Shown here in pieces: positions 1-7,119 of a stretch of DNA of 18,664 nt. The notes under the pieces were generated by a model. It did not search any database and was not told the DNA's origin. It worked only from the letters and a program-made list of their open reading frames with translations. Position 1 is the first letter of the stretch, and each line of letters starts with the position of its first letter. The DNA lies in the NCBI GenBank assembly GCA_002689905.1, contig NZIN01000061.1:1-18664 (forward strand). The letters are read 5' to 3'. The translations under genes were made by a program, and so were the position numbers. This DNA is from Rickettsiales bacterium. GTDB lineage: Bacteria > Pseudomonadota > Alphaproteobacteria > TMED109.

Positions 1-706
1 GTTTTTAATAGATAAAATAAAAGATATTAAATTAGCTATCAAAACTTTAAATATATCAGGACTGAACGTTACAGTTCCTTTTAAAAAAAATATTATATCA
101 GAACTGGATAATTTGGATAAACATGCAAAAAATATTAATGCTATTAATACTATAGTTTATAAAAATAAAAAACTAATGGGATATAATACTGATATTCTAG
201 GTTTTGAAGCAGGTCTAAAAAAATTAAAGTGGAATAAAGAAAAACCAGTCGTTGTATTTGGTGCAGGAGGTGCAGCAGAAGCAATAATATATTTCCTGTA
301 CATAAACAAAGTAAAAAATATAACTTTAATTAATAGAACTGAATCTAAAGCAAAAAAAATAATAAAGAGATATAAAAACATAATCTATAAAAAAGAAGCA
401 AACAGAGGGATTATAAAAGAAGCAGGATTAATTATTAATACCACTTGCCTAGGAATGATAGGGTATCCTAATTTAAATCTTAATTTAAAAGGAGTAAACA
501 AAGAAGTTATAATCTATGACATTGTTTATAACCCAGTAGATACAAGACTTATTTTAAATGCTAAGGAGGAAAAACTATCTTTCATAAATGGATTGGATAT
601 GTTTATAGAACAGGCTAGATGTAGTTTTGATATATGGTTTAATATAAAACCAAAAATAGAGCAAAGTCTTTATAAAAAAATTAAAAAAGAAATTAAAAAA
701 TTATGA
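1..706 (+). CDS. aroE: Shikimate dehydrogenase, 5'-truncated by window edge
   Basis: NADP-dependent reduction of 3-dehydroshikimate to shikimate in aromatic amino acid synthesis. The reading frame is open from base 2, so the gene enters from outside the window; 234 residues are present and roughly 40 N-terminal residues are missing compared with the usual 270-280. Visible motifs are GLNVTVPFK with the catalytic lysine, AINTI, GYNTDILGF with the substrate-binding Asp, the dinucleotide loop VFGAGGAAEA, the INRT segment that reads NADP, INTTCLGMIG, and GLDMFIEQA near the C-terminus. A TTG at position 113 could be mistaken for a start, but GLNVTVPFK lies upstream of it. The stop TGA overlaps the coaE ATG by 4 nt, so the two are probably translationally coupled. 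Confidence 0.95.
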   Translation, partial: FLIDKIKDIKLAIKTLNISGLNVTVPFKKNIISELDNLDKHAKNINAINTIVYKNKKLMGYNTDILGFEAGLKKLKWNKEKPVVVFGAGGAAEAIIYFLYINKVKNITLINRTESKAKKIIKRYKNIIYKKEANRGIIKEAGLIINTTCLGMIGYPNLNLNLKGVNKEVIIYDIVYNPVDTRLILNAKEEKLSFINGLDMFIEQARCSFDIWFNIKPKIEQSLYKKIKKEIKKL

Positions 707-1326
707 TTATCATAGGGTTAACGGGTTCTGTTGGAATGGGTAAAACTGAAGCGGGAAAATATTTTAAAAGAAAAAATATAGATGTATTCGACTGTGATAA
801 AGAAATTGCATCACTCTATAAAAAAGAATTAGTATTAAAGCAGCTTAAGAAGTTTTTTCCTGGTGTTGTCATAAATGGGAGTGTAAATAAAATAGCCTTA
901 GCCAGAATAGTTTTTAGTGACAAAAATAAATTAAAAAGGCTACAAAATATTTTATATAATCTATTAGAGAAAAAGCAATCATTTTGGATTAGAAAAAAAA
1001 TTAGGGAGAAGAAAAGGATAGTAGTTTTAGATGTTCCTCTTTTATTGGAATCGAATAATTTAAAAAAGTATGATTTGATAGTAGTAGTTAGTAGTTCAAA
1101 AAGTATTCAAAGAAAAAGAGTATTGGAAAGAAAAAATTGGGATTCTGAGAGATTAGCAAAAGTACTTGAGAAACAAATTACTGATAAAGAAAAAGTAAAA
1201 TTAGCAAATGTAGTTATTAAAACTGACAGGGGCAAAAGATATTTGTATAATGCTATTATTAAAACAAAAAAAATGGTGAAAATAAGAACCGATAGACCAG
1301 TAAATAACATTTTAAAGGAGTTCTAA
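703..1326 (+). CDS. coaE: Dephospho-CoA kinase
   Basis: Last step of coenzyme A synthesis: ATP-dependent phosphorylation of the 3'-OH of dephospho-CoA. The 207-residue protein has the P-loop GSVGMGKT at residues 8-15, the DCDK segment near 30-33 where the family has its DxD-type substrate site, VVLDVPLLLESN in the CoA domain, and the C-terminal QITDKEKVKLANVVI block. The last of these normally reads AD rather than AN, a mild substitution. It overlaps aroE by 4 nt. Its final codons contain the Shine-Dalgarno sequence of dnaQ, whose frame opens directly after this stop. The length is normal for the family. Confidence 0.95.
   Translation: MIIIGLTGSVGMGKTEAGKYFKRKNIDVFDCDKEIASLYKKELVLKQLKKFFPGVVINGSVNKIALARIVFSDKNKLKRLQNILYNLLEKKQSFWIRKKIREKKRIVVLDVPLLLESNNLKKYDLIVVVSSSKSIQRKRVLERKNWDSERLAKVLEKQITDKEKVKLANVVIKTDRGKRYLYNAIIKTKKMVKIRTDRPVNNILKEF
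1315..1320 (+). promoter_or_regulatory. Ribosome binding site deciding an ATC start for dnaQ
   Basis: AAGGAG lies inside the last codons of coaE, 6 nt before ATC at 1327. This is optimal spacing for an initiation codon at 1327 and for no ATG, GTG or TTG nearby. The strength of the site is the main support for a non-canonical start. Confidence 0.7.
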
Positions 1327-1989
1327 ATCAGAAGTATTGCATTAGATATTGAGACCACTGGACTTAATCCACAAGAAGGACATAAGATAGTAGAGATTGG
1401 ATGTGTTGAGCTAATAAATAATTTTCCTACAGGAAAAGTATGGCAAAAATATATTAACCCTCAAAAAAGTATGCCCCTAGAAGCATTTAAAGTTCATGGT
1501 TTATCGGATGAGTTTTTATATGATAAACAAACTTTTCCAGAAATAGCCAAAGAATTCTTAGAATTTATAGATACTGCTAACTTAATTATTCACAATGCTA
1601 AGTTTGACTTATCATTTATAAATCATGAGCTAGAAGAAATAAACCTTAGTTCTATTGATAGTGAAAAAAACAAAATTATAGATACAGTATTAGTGGCAAG
1701 AAAAATTTTCCCCGGGCAATCTGTAAGTTTAGATGCTTTATGTAAGAGATATAAAGTTAACACGGAGAGAAAAAAGCATGGAGCACTACTAGACGCAGAG
1801 TTGTTAACTGAAGTTTTTCTAGAAATGCATGGAGGAAGGCAGCAACATATAAACCTTGATACCGAAAATTCAAGGTCAAAAAAAGAAAATTTAAGCATTG
1901 AAAGTAAATATTCTAGAAAAGTTTATAAATTGACTGATGAAGAGATAGAAAAACACAGTACCTTGATATCGTATATTAATAATTATTAA
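1327..1989 (+). CDS. dnaQ: DNA polymerase III epsilon subunit, 3'-5' exonuclease (ATC start)
   Basis: Proofreading exonuclease of the replicative polymerase, DEDDh family. Exo I is ALDIETTG (Asp7, Glu9), Exo II is IIHNAKFD (Asp94) and Exo III is KHGALLDAE (His151, Asp156), so all catalytic residues are present. The protein is 220 residues. Start choice: the coaE stop TAA at 1324-1326 is in this frame, so translation cannot begin upstream. The family N-terminus (Met, Arg, then the Exo I strand) matches exactly if ATC at 1327 is read as the initiator, and AAGGAG sits 6 nt before it. The first ATG, at 1471, would delete Exo I and inactivate the enzyme. Alternatives are a sequencing error (ATG read as ATC) or a strain-specific mutation. 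The function is firm; the initiation codon is inferred. Confidence 0.9.
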   Translation: MRSIALDIETTGLNPQEGHKIVEIGCVELINNFPTGKVWQKYINPQKSMPLEAFKVHGLSDEFLYDKQTFPEIAKEFLEFIDTANLIIHNAKFDLSFINHELEEINLSSIDSEKNKIIDTVLVARKIFPGQSVSLDALCKRYKVNTERKKHGALLDAELLTEVFLEMHGGRQQHINLDTENSRSKKENLSIESKYSRKVYKLTDEEIEKHSTLISYINNY

Positions 1990-1991
1990 AC

Positions 1992-2007
1992 AAGTATTGT
2001 AATACTT
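1992..2007. repeat. Short perfect inverted repeat after dnaQ
   Basis: AAGTATT and AATACTT form a 7-bp perfect inverted repeat around GT, directly after the dnaQ stop codon. As RNA it would be a weak, AU-rich hairpin. No T-run follows on either strand, so it does not qualify as an intrinsic terminator. It could be a 3'-end or mRNA-stability element or a small protein-binding palindrome. Confidence 0.4.
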
Positions 2008-2023
2008 AAAGATCGAGTATATG

Positions 2024-2037
2024 TATATATATATATA
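2024..2037. repeat. TA dinucleotide tract
   Basis: Seven TA units in the dnaQ to Tim44-like gap, directly upstream of the AAGGAG ribosome binding site of the next gene. The tract is easily melted and could hide a -10 element, but no convincing -35 is present. Confidence 0.6.
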
Positions 2038-2044
2038 TTTAAAC

Positions 2045-2050
2045 AAGGAG
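2045..2050 (+). promoter_or_regulatory. Ribosome binding site deciding a CTG start for the Tim44-like gene
   Basis: AAGGAG lies 7 nt upstream of CTG at 2058. No ATG, GTG or TTG in the frame lies within range, and the frame is closed by TAA at 2040-2042, so this site fixes the start at CTG. Confidence 0.65.
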
Positions 2051-2057
2051 AATTAAT

Positions 2058-2627
2058 CTGTATATAGATATTATAATATTCGCTGTTATTGCTGCAGTAT
2101 TAGCTACTAACCTATATAGAATACTAGGAAAAAAAACTACTAACGACGAAACTATAGGCAAAAATAAGGCTTTAGATACAACCATTAGAGATAGCATTTT
2201 TTCAGAAGAAGTAATGGATTATTCTCAGAAACAAATAATTGATTTAGATAATCATTTTAGCTTTTATGAATTTTTAGAAGGAGCTAAAAAAGCTTTTAAG
2301 TTAATAGTAGTAGCGTATAAGGCTAAAAAGTTAGAAGAGGTTAGGGAATTGATAAGCAGTGAGGTATTTGAAAATTTTAAAAACTCTATTCAAAAAAAAG
2401 AAAATACTATAGAAACGTTTAATATAAACTCGATAGAAGCATCAATTTTGAATATAGAAGTAGTGAATAAAATTGCAAAGATTAAAGTAGAGTTTTTTTC
2501 AAATCAAGAAGAAATAATTGTAGGAAAAAAAGCAGAAAACGAAAACATTAAAGATGTTTGGACTTTTGAAAAAGATATGCAGGAAAAAAGCCTAGTATGG
2601 ACTTTAGTAGAAGTAGGAATAGAATGA
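2058..2627 (+). CDS. Tim44-like (TimA-type) membrane-anchored protein (CTG start)
   Basis: Alphaproteobacterial relative of the mitochondrial import protein Tim44, 189 residues. The N-terminus from the CTG codon, YIDIIIFAVIAAVLATNLYRILGKK, is a single membrane anchor (about residues 3-23) followed by a basic LGKK segment, as is typical of these proteins. A linker follows, then the Tim44-like domain from about residue 60, containing EFLEGAKKAFKLIVVAYKAKKLEEVRELIS and a C-terminal VDVWTFEKD-like strand (here KDVWTFEKDM). Starting at the first ATG (2214) would remove the anchor. The role in bacteria is not well defined; a membrane-associated part in protein assembly or export is inferred from homology. 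Its stop TGA overlaps the candidate MltA ATG at 2624 by 4 nt. Family confident, start codon inferred. Confidence 0.82.
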   Translation: MYIDIIIFAVIAAVLATNLYRILGKKTTNDETIGKNKALDTTIRDSIFSEEVMDYSQKQIIDLDNHFSFYEFLEGAKKAFKLIVVAYKAKKLEEVRELISSEVFENFKNSIQKKENTIETFNINSIEASILNIEVVNKIAKIKVEFFSNQEEIIVGKKAENENIKDVWTFEKDMQEKSLVWTLVEVGIE

Positions 2628-3639
2628 GAATATTAGTTTTATTTTTTTGTTTTTTTTTTCAGGTTGTCACTTTAATAAAGAATTAATAAAATTTGATACT
2701 AATGATTTGTGGCAATCACAAAAAAATGATGATACTTTTTTTTTAAGGTCTTTTAACGCTTTAGTTGGTACATGTAAGTTATTACTTGATAACAATAAAA
2801 CTAAAATAACCTATAAAAATATTTGTAAAAAAGCTTCAGATTATGAATACATGTCTAATAAAGAAGCACTACAATTTTTTATAGAAAACTTCAAACTTAA
2901 TTTAAGAAAAAATCTGGCTATTAAGGGTTTAATGACAGGATATTATGAACCAGAAGTAATTGCTTATGAAAATTATAAACATGGAAGTTTTCCAATATTT
3001 AAAATTGATGTAGAAAAATACGGAAGAGCAGTTTTCAATAGTTCTAGAAAAAAAATTAATAAAGGTATTTTAAAAGATAAAGAACTAGAAATAGCTTGGG
3101 TTAATAATGAGATCGAGGCTTTTTTCCTGCATATTCAAGGATCAGGAAGGTTAAGATACAAAGATGGAAAAATAAAAAAAATAAGGTACGCAGGAAGTAA
3201 TAATAAGGAATATACAGCTATTGGCAAAATTCTAATTGAACTTGGTAAAATACAAAAAGATAAAGTGTCTATGTTCTCAATAAAAGAGTGGTTATATAAA
3301 AACAAGATACAAGCAAAGAAGATTATGGAAAAGAATGAAAGATATATCTATTTTGAAGAATACATTGGCAGAATTAAAGGTAGCGCAAAGATTGAATTAG
3401 TCCCATTTATAAGTATAGCTGTTGATCCAAAACATTATTCTGTAGGAGATATTTTGTTGATTAAAGAAAATAACAATTTAAAAAAAATATATATAACAAT
3501 TGCTCACGATACAGGCGCGGCTATTAAAGGTAATCAAAGAATAGATTTGTTTACAGGGTATGGAAATGCTGCGGAAAAAGCTGCAGCAACAATGAAGAAA
3601 GATGTGTTAATATGGAAGCTTGAGCCTAAAAACAAATAG
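2624..3639 (+). CDS. mltA: Membrane-bound lytic murein transglycosylase A, with apparent -1 nt disruption in a T10 run
   Basis: Cleaves the MurNAc-GlcNAc bond of peptidoglycan to form anhydro-muropeptides; normally an outer-membrane lipoprotein. Numbered from the TTG at 2647, motifs are GYYEP (98-102), IQGSGRLR (163-170) and the C-terminal 3D domain with its three Asp in AVDP, HDTGAAIKG and RIDLF (260, 288, 300). The body is intact. The beginning is not in one frame. ATG 2624, with AGGA 5 nt upstream and a 4-nt overlap with the preceding stop, encodes MRILVLFFCFFF and then meets the T10 run at 2650-2659. The body frame reads FFFSGC, a lipobox. One extra T would join them into a normal signal peptide with Cys15 (338 residues). 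Alternatives are an ATT start at 2632 in the body frame, a sequencing error, or a real mutation. Confidence 0.88.
2650..2659 (+). repeat. Homopolymer of ten T in the MltA signal-peptide region
   Basis: Ten consecutive T between G2649 and C2660. The signal-peptide frame and the enzyme frame differ by one base exactly here, so the run is a candidate site for transcriptional slippage, replication slippage or a sequencing miscount. Confidence 0.9.
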
Positions 3640-3648
3640 ATTTCAAAT

Positions 3649-3677
3649 TTGACTATATTTTAAACCAATGTAAAAAT
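3649..3677 (+). promoter_or_regulatory. Candidate sigma-70 promoter for the lldD-hinT chain
   Basis: TTGACT (3649-3654, 5 of 6 to consensus), a 17-bp spacer, and AAAAAT (3672-3677, 4 of 6) preceded by TG as in extended -10 elements. It fills the 44-bp gap between mltA and the next gene. The expected transcription start, about 7 nt downstream, falls on the ATG at 3684, and no Shine-Dalgarno sequence is present, so the mRNA may be leaderless. In AT-rich DNA such matches are common, so support is moderate. Confidence 0.4.
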
Positions 3678-3683
3678 GATAAT

Positions 3684-4817
3684 ATGAAAAATATATTAGA
3701 AATTAATGATTTAAAAGTTTTAGCAAAAAAAAAATTACCTAAAATGTTTTACGATTATGTAGATTCTGGTTCTTATACAGAAAGCACATATAAAGATAAT
3801 GAAAATGACTTTAAAAAAATTAAGTTAAGACAAAGAGTTGGTAAGGATATTAGTAAGACTCAATTGAACAAAAATTTTTTAGGAAAAAAATATAATTTTC
3901 CTTTCGGCTTTTCTCCTTGCGGAATGGGAGGAATGTTATATCCTAATGGGGAAATTTTGGTAGCAAAGGTATGCGAAAAGCACAATATTCCTTATATTTT
4001 ATCAACAATGAGTATTTGCTCTATAGAACAAATTGCATCAGTAACCTCAGTCCCTTTTTGGTTCCAGCTTTATGTAATGAGAGATAGAAGCTTTGTTGAA
4101 AATATAATTTCAAGAGCTAAAGAGGCAAAATGCCATGCATTGGTGCTGACTATGGATTTACCTATACTTGCACAAAGACATCAAGATATTAAAAATGATT
4201 TATCTGCCCCACCGAAAGCTACATTAAATAATATTTTACAAATTCTTAAAAAACCTCATTGGTGTTTAAGAATGTTAAAAACCAAAAATAGAAGTTTTGG
4301 AAATATATTAGGGCATGCTAAAGGAGTCGATGACTTATCTTCTATAGTAGCATGGGCTAATGCTCAATTTGATCCGGGTTTATCTTGGGATTATGTAAAG
4401 TGGATAAGAAAGTTATGGAATGGGCCACTTCTCCTAAAAGGAATATTAGATGAAAGTGACGCATTAATTGCTAAAAACTTAGATATAGATGGTATAATTG
4501 TATCTAATCATGGAGGCAGACAGTTAGATGGAACATTGTCATCCATTATGGCTTTAAAGAAAATTACTGAAAAAATTGATAATAGTTTAGATATTTATTT
4601 CGATGGAGGGATAAGGGCTGGACAAGATATAGTAAAGGCATTAAGTATGGGAGCCAAAGGTGTCTTTATGGGAAGACCTTATCTTTATGGATTAGGTGCT
4701 TTAGGTCAAGATGGAGTTGAAAAAGTTATTGAAATTATTACCAAAGAACTTAAGACAACATTAGTATTATCTGGAGAAACAGATATTAATAAACTCAGTA
4801 AAGGAAATCTTTATTAA
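3684..4817 (+). CDS. lldD: FMN-dependent alpha-hydroxy-acid dehydrogenase, LldD type
   Basis: Oxidises an (S)-2-hydroxy acid, most likely L-lactate to pyruvate, passing electrons to the quinone pool. The 377-residue TIM-barrel protein has the family active site: Tyr25, Tyr130, Asp158, Arg165, Lys252, His276 and Arg279 (in VSNHGGRQLDG), and the FMN-phosphate loop DGGIRAGQD (308-315) with MGRPYLYG. The stretch FDPGLSWDYVKWIRKLWNGPLLLKGI resembles E. coli LldD more than glycolate oxidase, and Met109 stands where glycolate oxidases have Trp, which also favours lactate. Substrate remains inferred. It lies between mltA and smr and overlaps smr by 1 nt (TAATG), heading a nine-gene chain. There is no clear Shine-Dalgarno before its ATG. 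Confidence 0.88.
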   Translation: MKNILEINDLKVLAKKKLPKMFYDYVDSGSYTESTYKDNENDFKKIKLRQRVGKDISKTQLNKNFLGKKYNFPFGFSPCGMGGMLYPNGEILVAKVCEKHNIPYILSTMSICSIEQIASVTSVPFWFQLYVMRDRSFVENIISRAKEAKCHALVLTMDLPILAQRHQDIKNDLSAPPKATLNNILQILKKPHWCLRMLKTKNRSFGNILGHAKGVDDLSSIVAWANAQFDPGLSWDYVKWIRKLWNGPLLLKGILDESDALIAKNLDIDGIIVSNHGGRQLDGTLSSIMALKKITEKIDNSLDIYFDGGIRAGQDIVKALSMGAKGVFMGRPYLYGLGALGQDGVEKVIEIITKELKTTLVLSGETDINKLSKGNLY

Positions 4818-5362
4818 TGACAATAAAAAAAAGACAGTTAAATAAAGAGGAACTAGATCTATGGAAATTAATAACTAAGAACGATAATAAGATTGGAAGT
4901 TATACAGACGTTATAGAAGAAACTAAGACAATCAAGGTTAGAAAAAAAGTTGAGATTAGAGAAACAATTCAAGTAGATAATATAGAAGCAAAAAAATATA
5001 TATTAAACCAAGACACAATACAGGTTAACAAAAGAATGAGAGCTAAATTAGAAAGAGGTCTTATAAGACCTGAGGTAAAATTAGATCTACATGGCAAAAC
5101 ATTAATTCAAGCAAGAGCTACTCTTATTGACTTCGTTATAACTAGTGTTAAAAGAGGTATAAGATGCATATTAATTATAACAGGAAAAAAGAAAACTTAT
5201 CATGGTTCCAAGAGTATAATAAGAGAAAAACTACCATTGTGGTTGCAAGAAAAAGAGTTAACAGGGAGTATCCTTTTTCATTGTTACGCTACTACTAAAG
5301 ATGGAGCAGATGGAGCTAGATACATATTGTTAAGAAAGAAAGAAAAGGTGTTTTATGACTAG
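4817..5362 (+). CDS. smr: Smr-domain protein
   Basis: Small MutS-related (Smr) domain protein, 181 residues. The N-terminal half (1-80) is charged and poorly conserved. The Smr domain runs from about 86 to 175, with LDLHG (89-93), a helix with LIQARATLIDFV, the strand ILIITGKK (119-125), WL near 142-143, and GADGARYILLRKK at the end. The family's usual TGKG loop reads TGKKK here. Smr domains are nucleic-acid nucleases or nicking enzymes; some act on mRNA in stalled-ribosome quality control. The role of this standalone alphaproteobacterial form is not established. It overlaps the upstream gene by 1 nt and hisB by 8 nt. Confidence 0.88.
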   Translation: MTIKKRQLNKEELDLWKLITKNDNKIGSYTDVIEETKTIKVRKKVEIRETIQVDNIEAKKYILNQDTIQVNKRMRAKLERGLIRPEVKLDLHGKTLIQARATLIDFVITSVKRGIRCILIITGKKKTYHGSKSIIREKLPLWLQEKELTGSILFHCYATTKDGADGARYILLRKKEKVFYD

Positions 5363-5957
5363 AAAATCAAGCTTGAACAGAGTTACAAAAGAAACAAATA
5401 TTAAGGTAAGTATCAATATTGATGGTAATAATAATTATAATATCAAATCAGGAATAGGGTTTTTAGATCATATGTTAGAACAACTATCAAAACACAGTTT
5501 TATAGATATAGAACTTGATGCTAAGGGGGATTTACATATTGATTATCACCACACAACAGAAGACTCAGGCTATACGATCGGAAAAGCAATAGATGAAGCT
5601 CTAGGAGATAGAAGAGGTATTAACAGGTTTGCGCATGCTTATGTTCCCATGGATGAAACACTTACAAGAGTAGTAATAGATTTTTCAGGAAGACCTTATC
5701 TAATTTGGAAAGTTTTTTTCACACAAAATAAACTAGGCGATATGGATACGGAATTATTTAAAGAGTGGTTCCAAGCATTTACGCAGGCAGTTGGTGCGAA
5801 TATTCATGTGGAAAATATATATGGTGTAAATAATCACCATATCATAGAATCATGTTTTAAAGGTTTAGCTATAGCTCTAAGGAAGGCATTACAAATAAAT
5901 TCATCAGATAAAATACCCTCAACAAAAGGAAAACTTTTAAATGATGGAAAAAAATGA
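5355..5957 (+). CDS. hisB: Imidazoleglycerol-phosphate dehydratase
   Basis: Converts imidazole-glycerol phosphate to imidazole-acetol phosphate in histidine synthesis; a Mn-dependent oligomer. It is the monofunctional form of 200 residues without a fused phosphatase. Motifs are GFLDHML (35-41), the metal-binding HHTTED (65-70), PMDETLTR (98-105), SGRPYL (111-116), the second HHxxE site in NNHHIIESCFKGLA (159-172), and the C-terminal PSTKG. It overlaps smr by 8 nt and hisH by 4 nt (ATGA), which suggests translational coupling. Confidence 0.97.
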   Translation: MTRKSSLNRVTKETNIKVSINIDGNNNYNIKSGIGFLDHMLEQLSKHSFIDIELDAKGDLHIDYHHTTEDSGYTIGKAIDEALGDRRGINRFAHAYVPMDETLTRVVIDFSGRPYLIWKVFFTQNKLGDMDTELFKEWFQAFTQAVGANIHVENIYGVNNHHIIESCFKGLAIALRKALQINSSDKIPSTKGKLLNDGKK

Positions 5958-6598
5958 ATATTACTATTATTGACTATAAATCAGGAAATTTAGCTTCATT
6001 AAAAAATTCTCTTGAAAGTGCGGCAAGTAATAATAAAAACACATATAAGATTGAGGTAAGTAATAATCCTGAAAACATCATAAAGGCAGATAAGGTGATA
6101 TTACCAGGTGTAGGCGACTTTTTTAATTGTAAAGAACAGCTTTTTAGTATTAAAGGAATGTTAGAGGCTATAGAATATTTTATTAACGACCAAGAAAGAC
6201 CGTTTCTTGGAATTTGCATAGGCATGCAATTAATGGCTAAAGTTAGTTATGAAAGAGGAAAAAATAAGGGATTAGATTTAGTAGACTCAGAGGTAGTTGT
6301 TATAAATAATAAAAGTAATAAGTTTAGAGTGCCCCATATGGGGTGGAATAATATTGAATTAGAGAATCCTAACTATTTAAAAAGTTTTTCATCTTTAAAT
6401 AAAAATGATTTTTATTTTGTACATAGCTATCATATGATCTGTAATAATAATAAGAATATACTCGCTTCTATGACTTACGGAGAAAAAATGGTAGCTGCTA
6501 TATGTAAAGACAATTTAATAGGAGTCCAATTTCACCCTGAGAAAAGTCAAATAATAGGCAAAAAGTTTTTACTAGAATTTTTAGATTGGAAGCCATAA
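5954..6598 (+). CDS. hisH: Imidazole glycerol phosphate synthase, glutamine amidotransferase subunit
   Basis: Releases ammonia from glutamine and channels it to HisF for imidazole ring closure. The 214-residue class I amidotransferase has the nucleophile Cys88 in LGICIGMQL, and His194 and Glu196 in FHPEKSQ, completing the Cys-His-Glu triad. It also has the LPGVGDF oxyanion segment (50-56) and PHMGWN (127-132). Its partner hisF lies downstream after the GNAT gene and hisA. The stop overlaps the GNAT start by 1 nt (TAATG). Confidence 0.97.
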   Translation: MNITIIDYKSGNLASLKNSLESAASNNKNTYKIEVSNNPENIIKADKVILPGVGDFFNCKEQLFSIKGMLEAIEYFINDQERPFLGICIGMQLMAKVSYERGKNKGLDLVDSEVVVINNKSNKFRVPHMGWNNIELENPNYLKSFSSLNKNDFYFVHSYHMICNNNKNILASMTYGEKMVAAICKDNLIGVQFHPEKSQIIGKKFLLEFLDWKP

Positions 6599-7119
6599 TG
6601 ATAGAGGTAAAAAAAATAATCAATTTTGATAAGGGTGAAATAGAAGAGCTTTCCTCAGCAACAATGGATGCTATACAAGAAGGCATTGGCTTTGGATGGA
6701 CAAAAAAACCACCAAAAAGTAAAATAATTGAATATTGGAAAGGTGTAATATTAGTTCCTAATAGATGGCTTTTTGTAGGTAAGTATAAAGGAGTGATATC
6801 TGGATCAATACAAGTAGTTACTTTTTCTTCAACAAATGAGGCAGCTATATTTAGAGTATTTATAGATACCCATTTTGTGGCAACATGGGCTAGAGGACAT
6901 GGCTTAGCAAAACTTTTACTAGAAGAAGCCCAAAATGAGTGCAGAAAAATGAATTATAGTCATGTAATTCTAGATGTAAGAGAAACTCAGAGAAGAGCTA
7001 TTAATCTTTATGAGCAATTAGGTTTTAAACTTTGGGGCAAATTACCAGTTTATCATAAACTTTTAGATGGAAGCATGGTTTCAGGAAATTTTTATTTTAA
7101 AGAGTTAAAAGTCCAATGA
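6598..7119 (+). CDS. GNAT-family N-acetyltransferase within the his operon
   Basis: A 173-residue GNAT-fold protein. The acetyl-CoA pyrophosphate loop is RGHGLAKLL (99-107), after the beta-4 strand with AIFRVFIDTHFVATWA. The C-terminal signature is RRAINLYEQLGFKLWGKLP (132-150). The N-terminal half contains QEGIGFGW and PPKSKIIEYWKGV. I place the start at ATG 6598, overlapping the hisH stop as TAATG. A TTG 12 nt earlier is possible but less attractive. It overlaps hisA by 4 nt, so it is embedded in the histidine genes and must be co-translated with them. The substrate is unknown. No histidine pathway step needs an acetyltransferase, so it may modify a small molecule or protein amine. Family confident, function unknown. 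Confidence 0.88.
   Translation: MIEVKKIINFDKGEIEELSSATMDAIQEGIGFGWTKKPPKSKIIEYWKGVILVPNRWLFVGKYKGVISGSIQVVTFSSTNEAAIFRVFIDTHFVATWARGHGLAKLLLEEAQNECRKMNYSHVILDVRETQRRAINLYEQLGFKLWGKLPVYHKLLDGSMVSGNFYFKELKVQ

Noticed and set aside
113..115. TTG as the start of aroE
   Set aside because: The frame is open to the window edge and the catalytic GLNVTVPFK motif lies upstream, so the gene is simply cut by the boundary.
1992..2007. Inverted repeat as an intrinsic terminator for dnaQ
   Set aside because: The stem is AU-rich, the loop is very short and no T-run follows on either strand.
2624..3639. Calling mltA a pseudogene
   Set aside because: The entire enzymatic region is intact with all conserved residues; only the frame at the T10 run is in question, and slippage, an ATT start or a base miscount would each restore a working product.
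6586..6597. TTG start for the GNAT gene, 12 nt upstream of ATG
   Set aside because: The ATG at 6598 gives the TAATG junction used repeatedly in this operon, and the extra residues are not conserved-looking.
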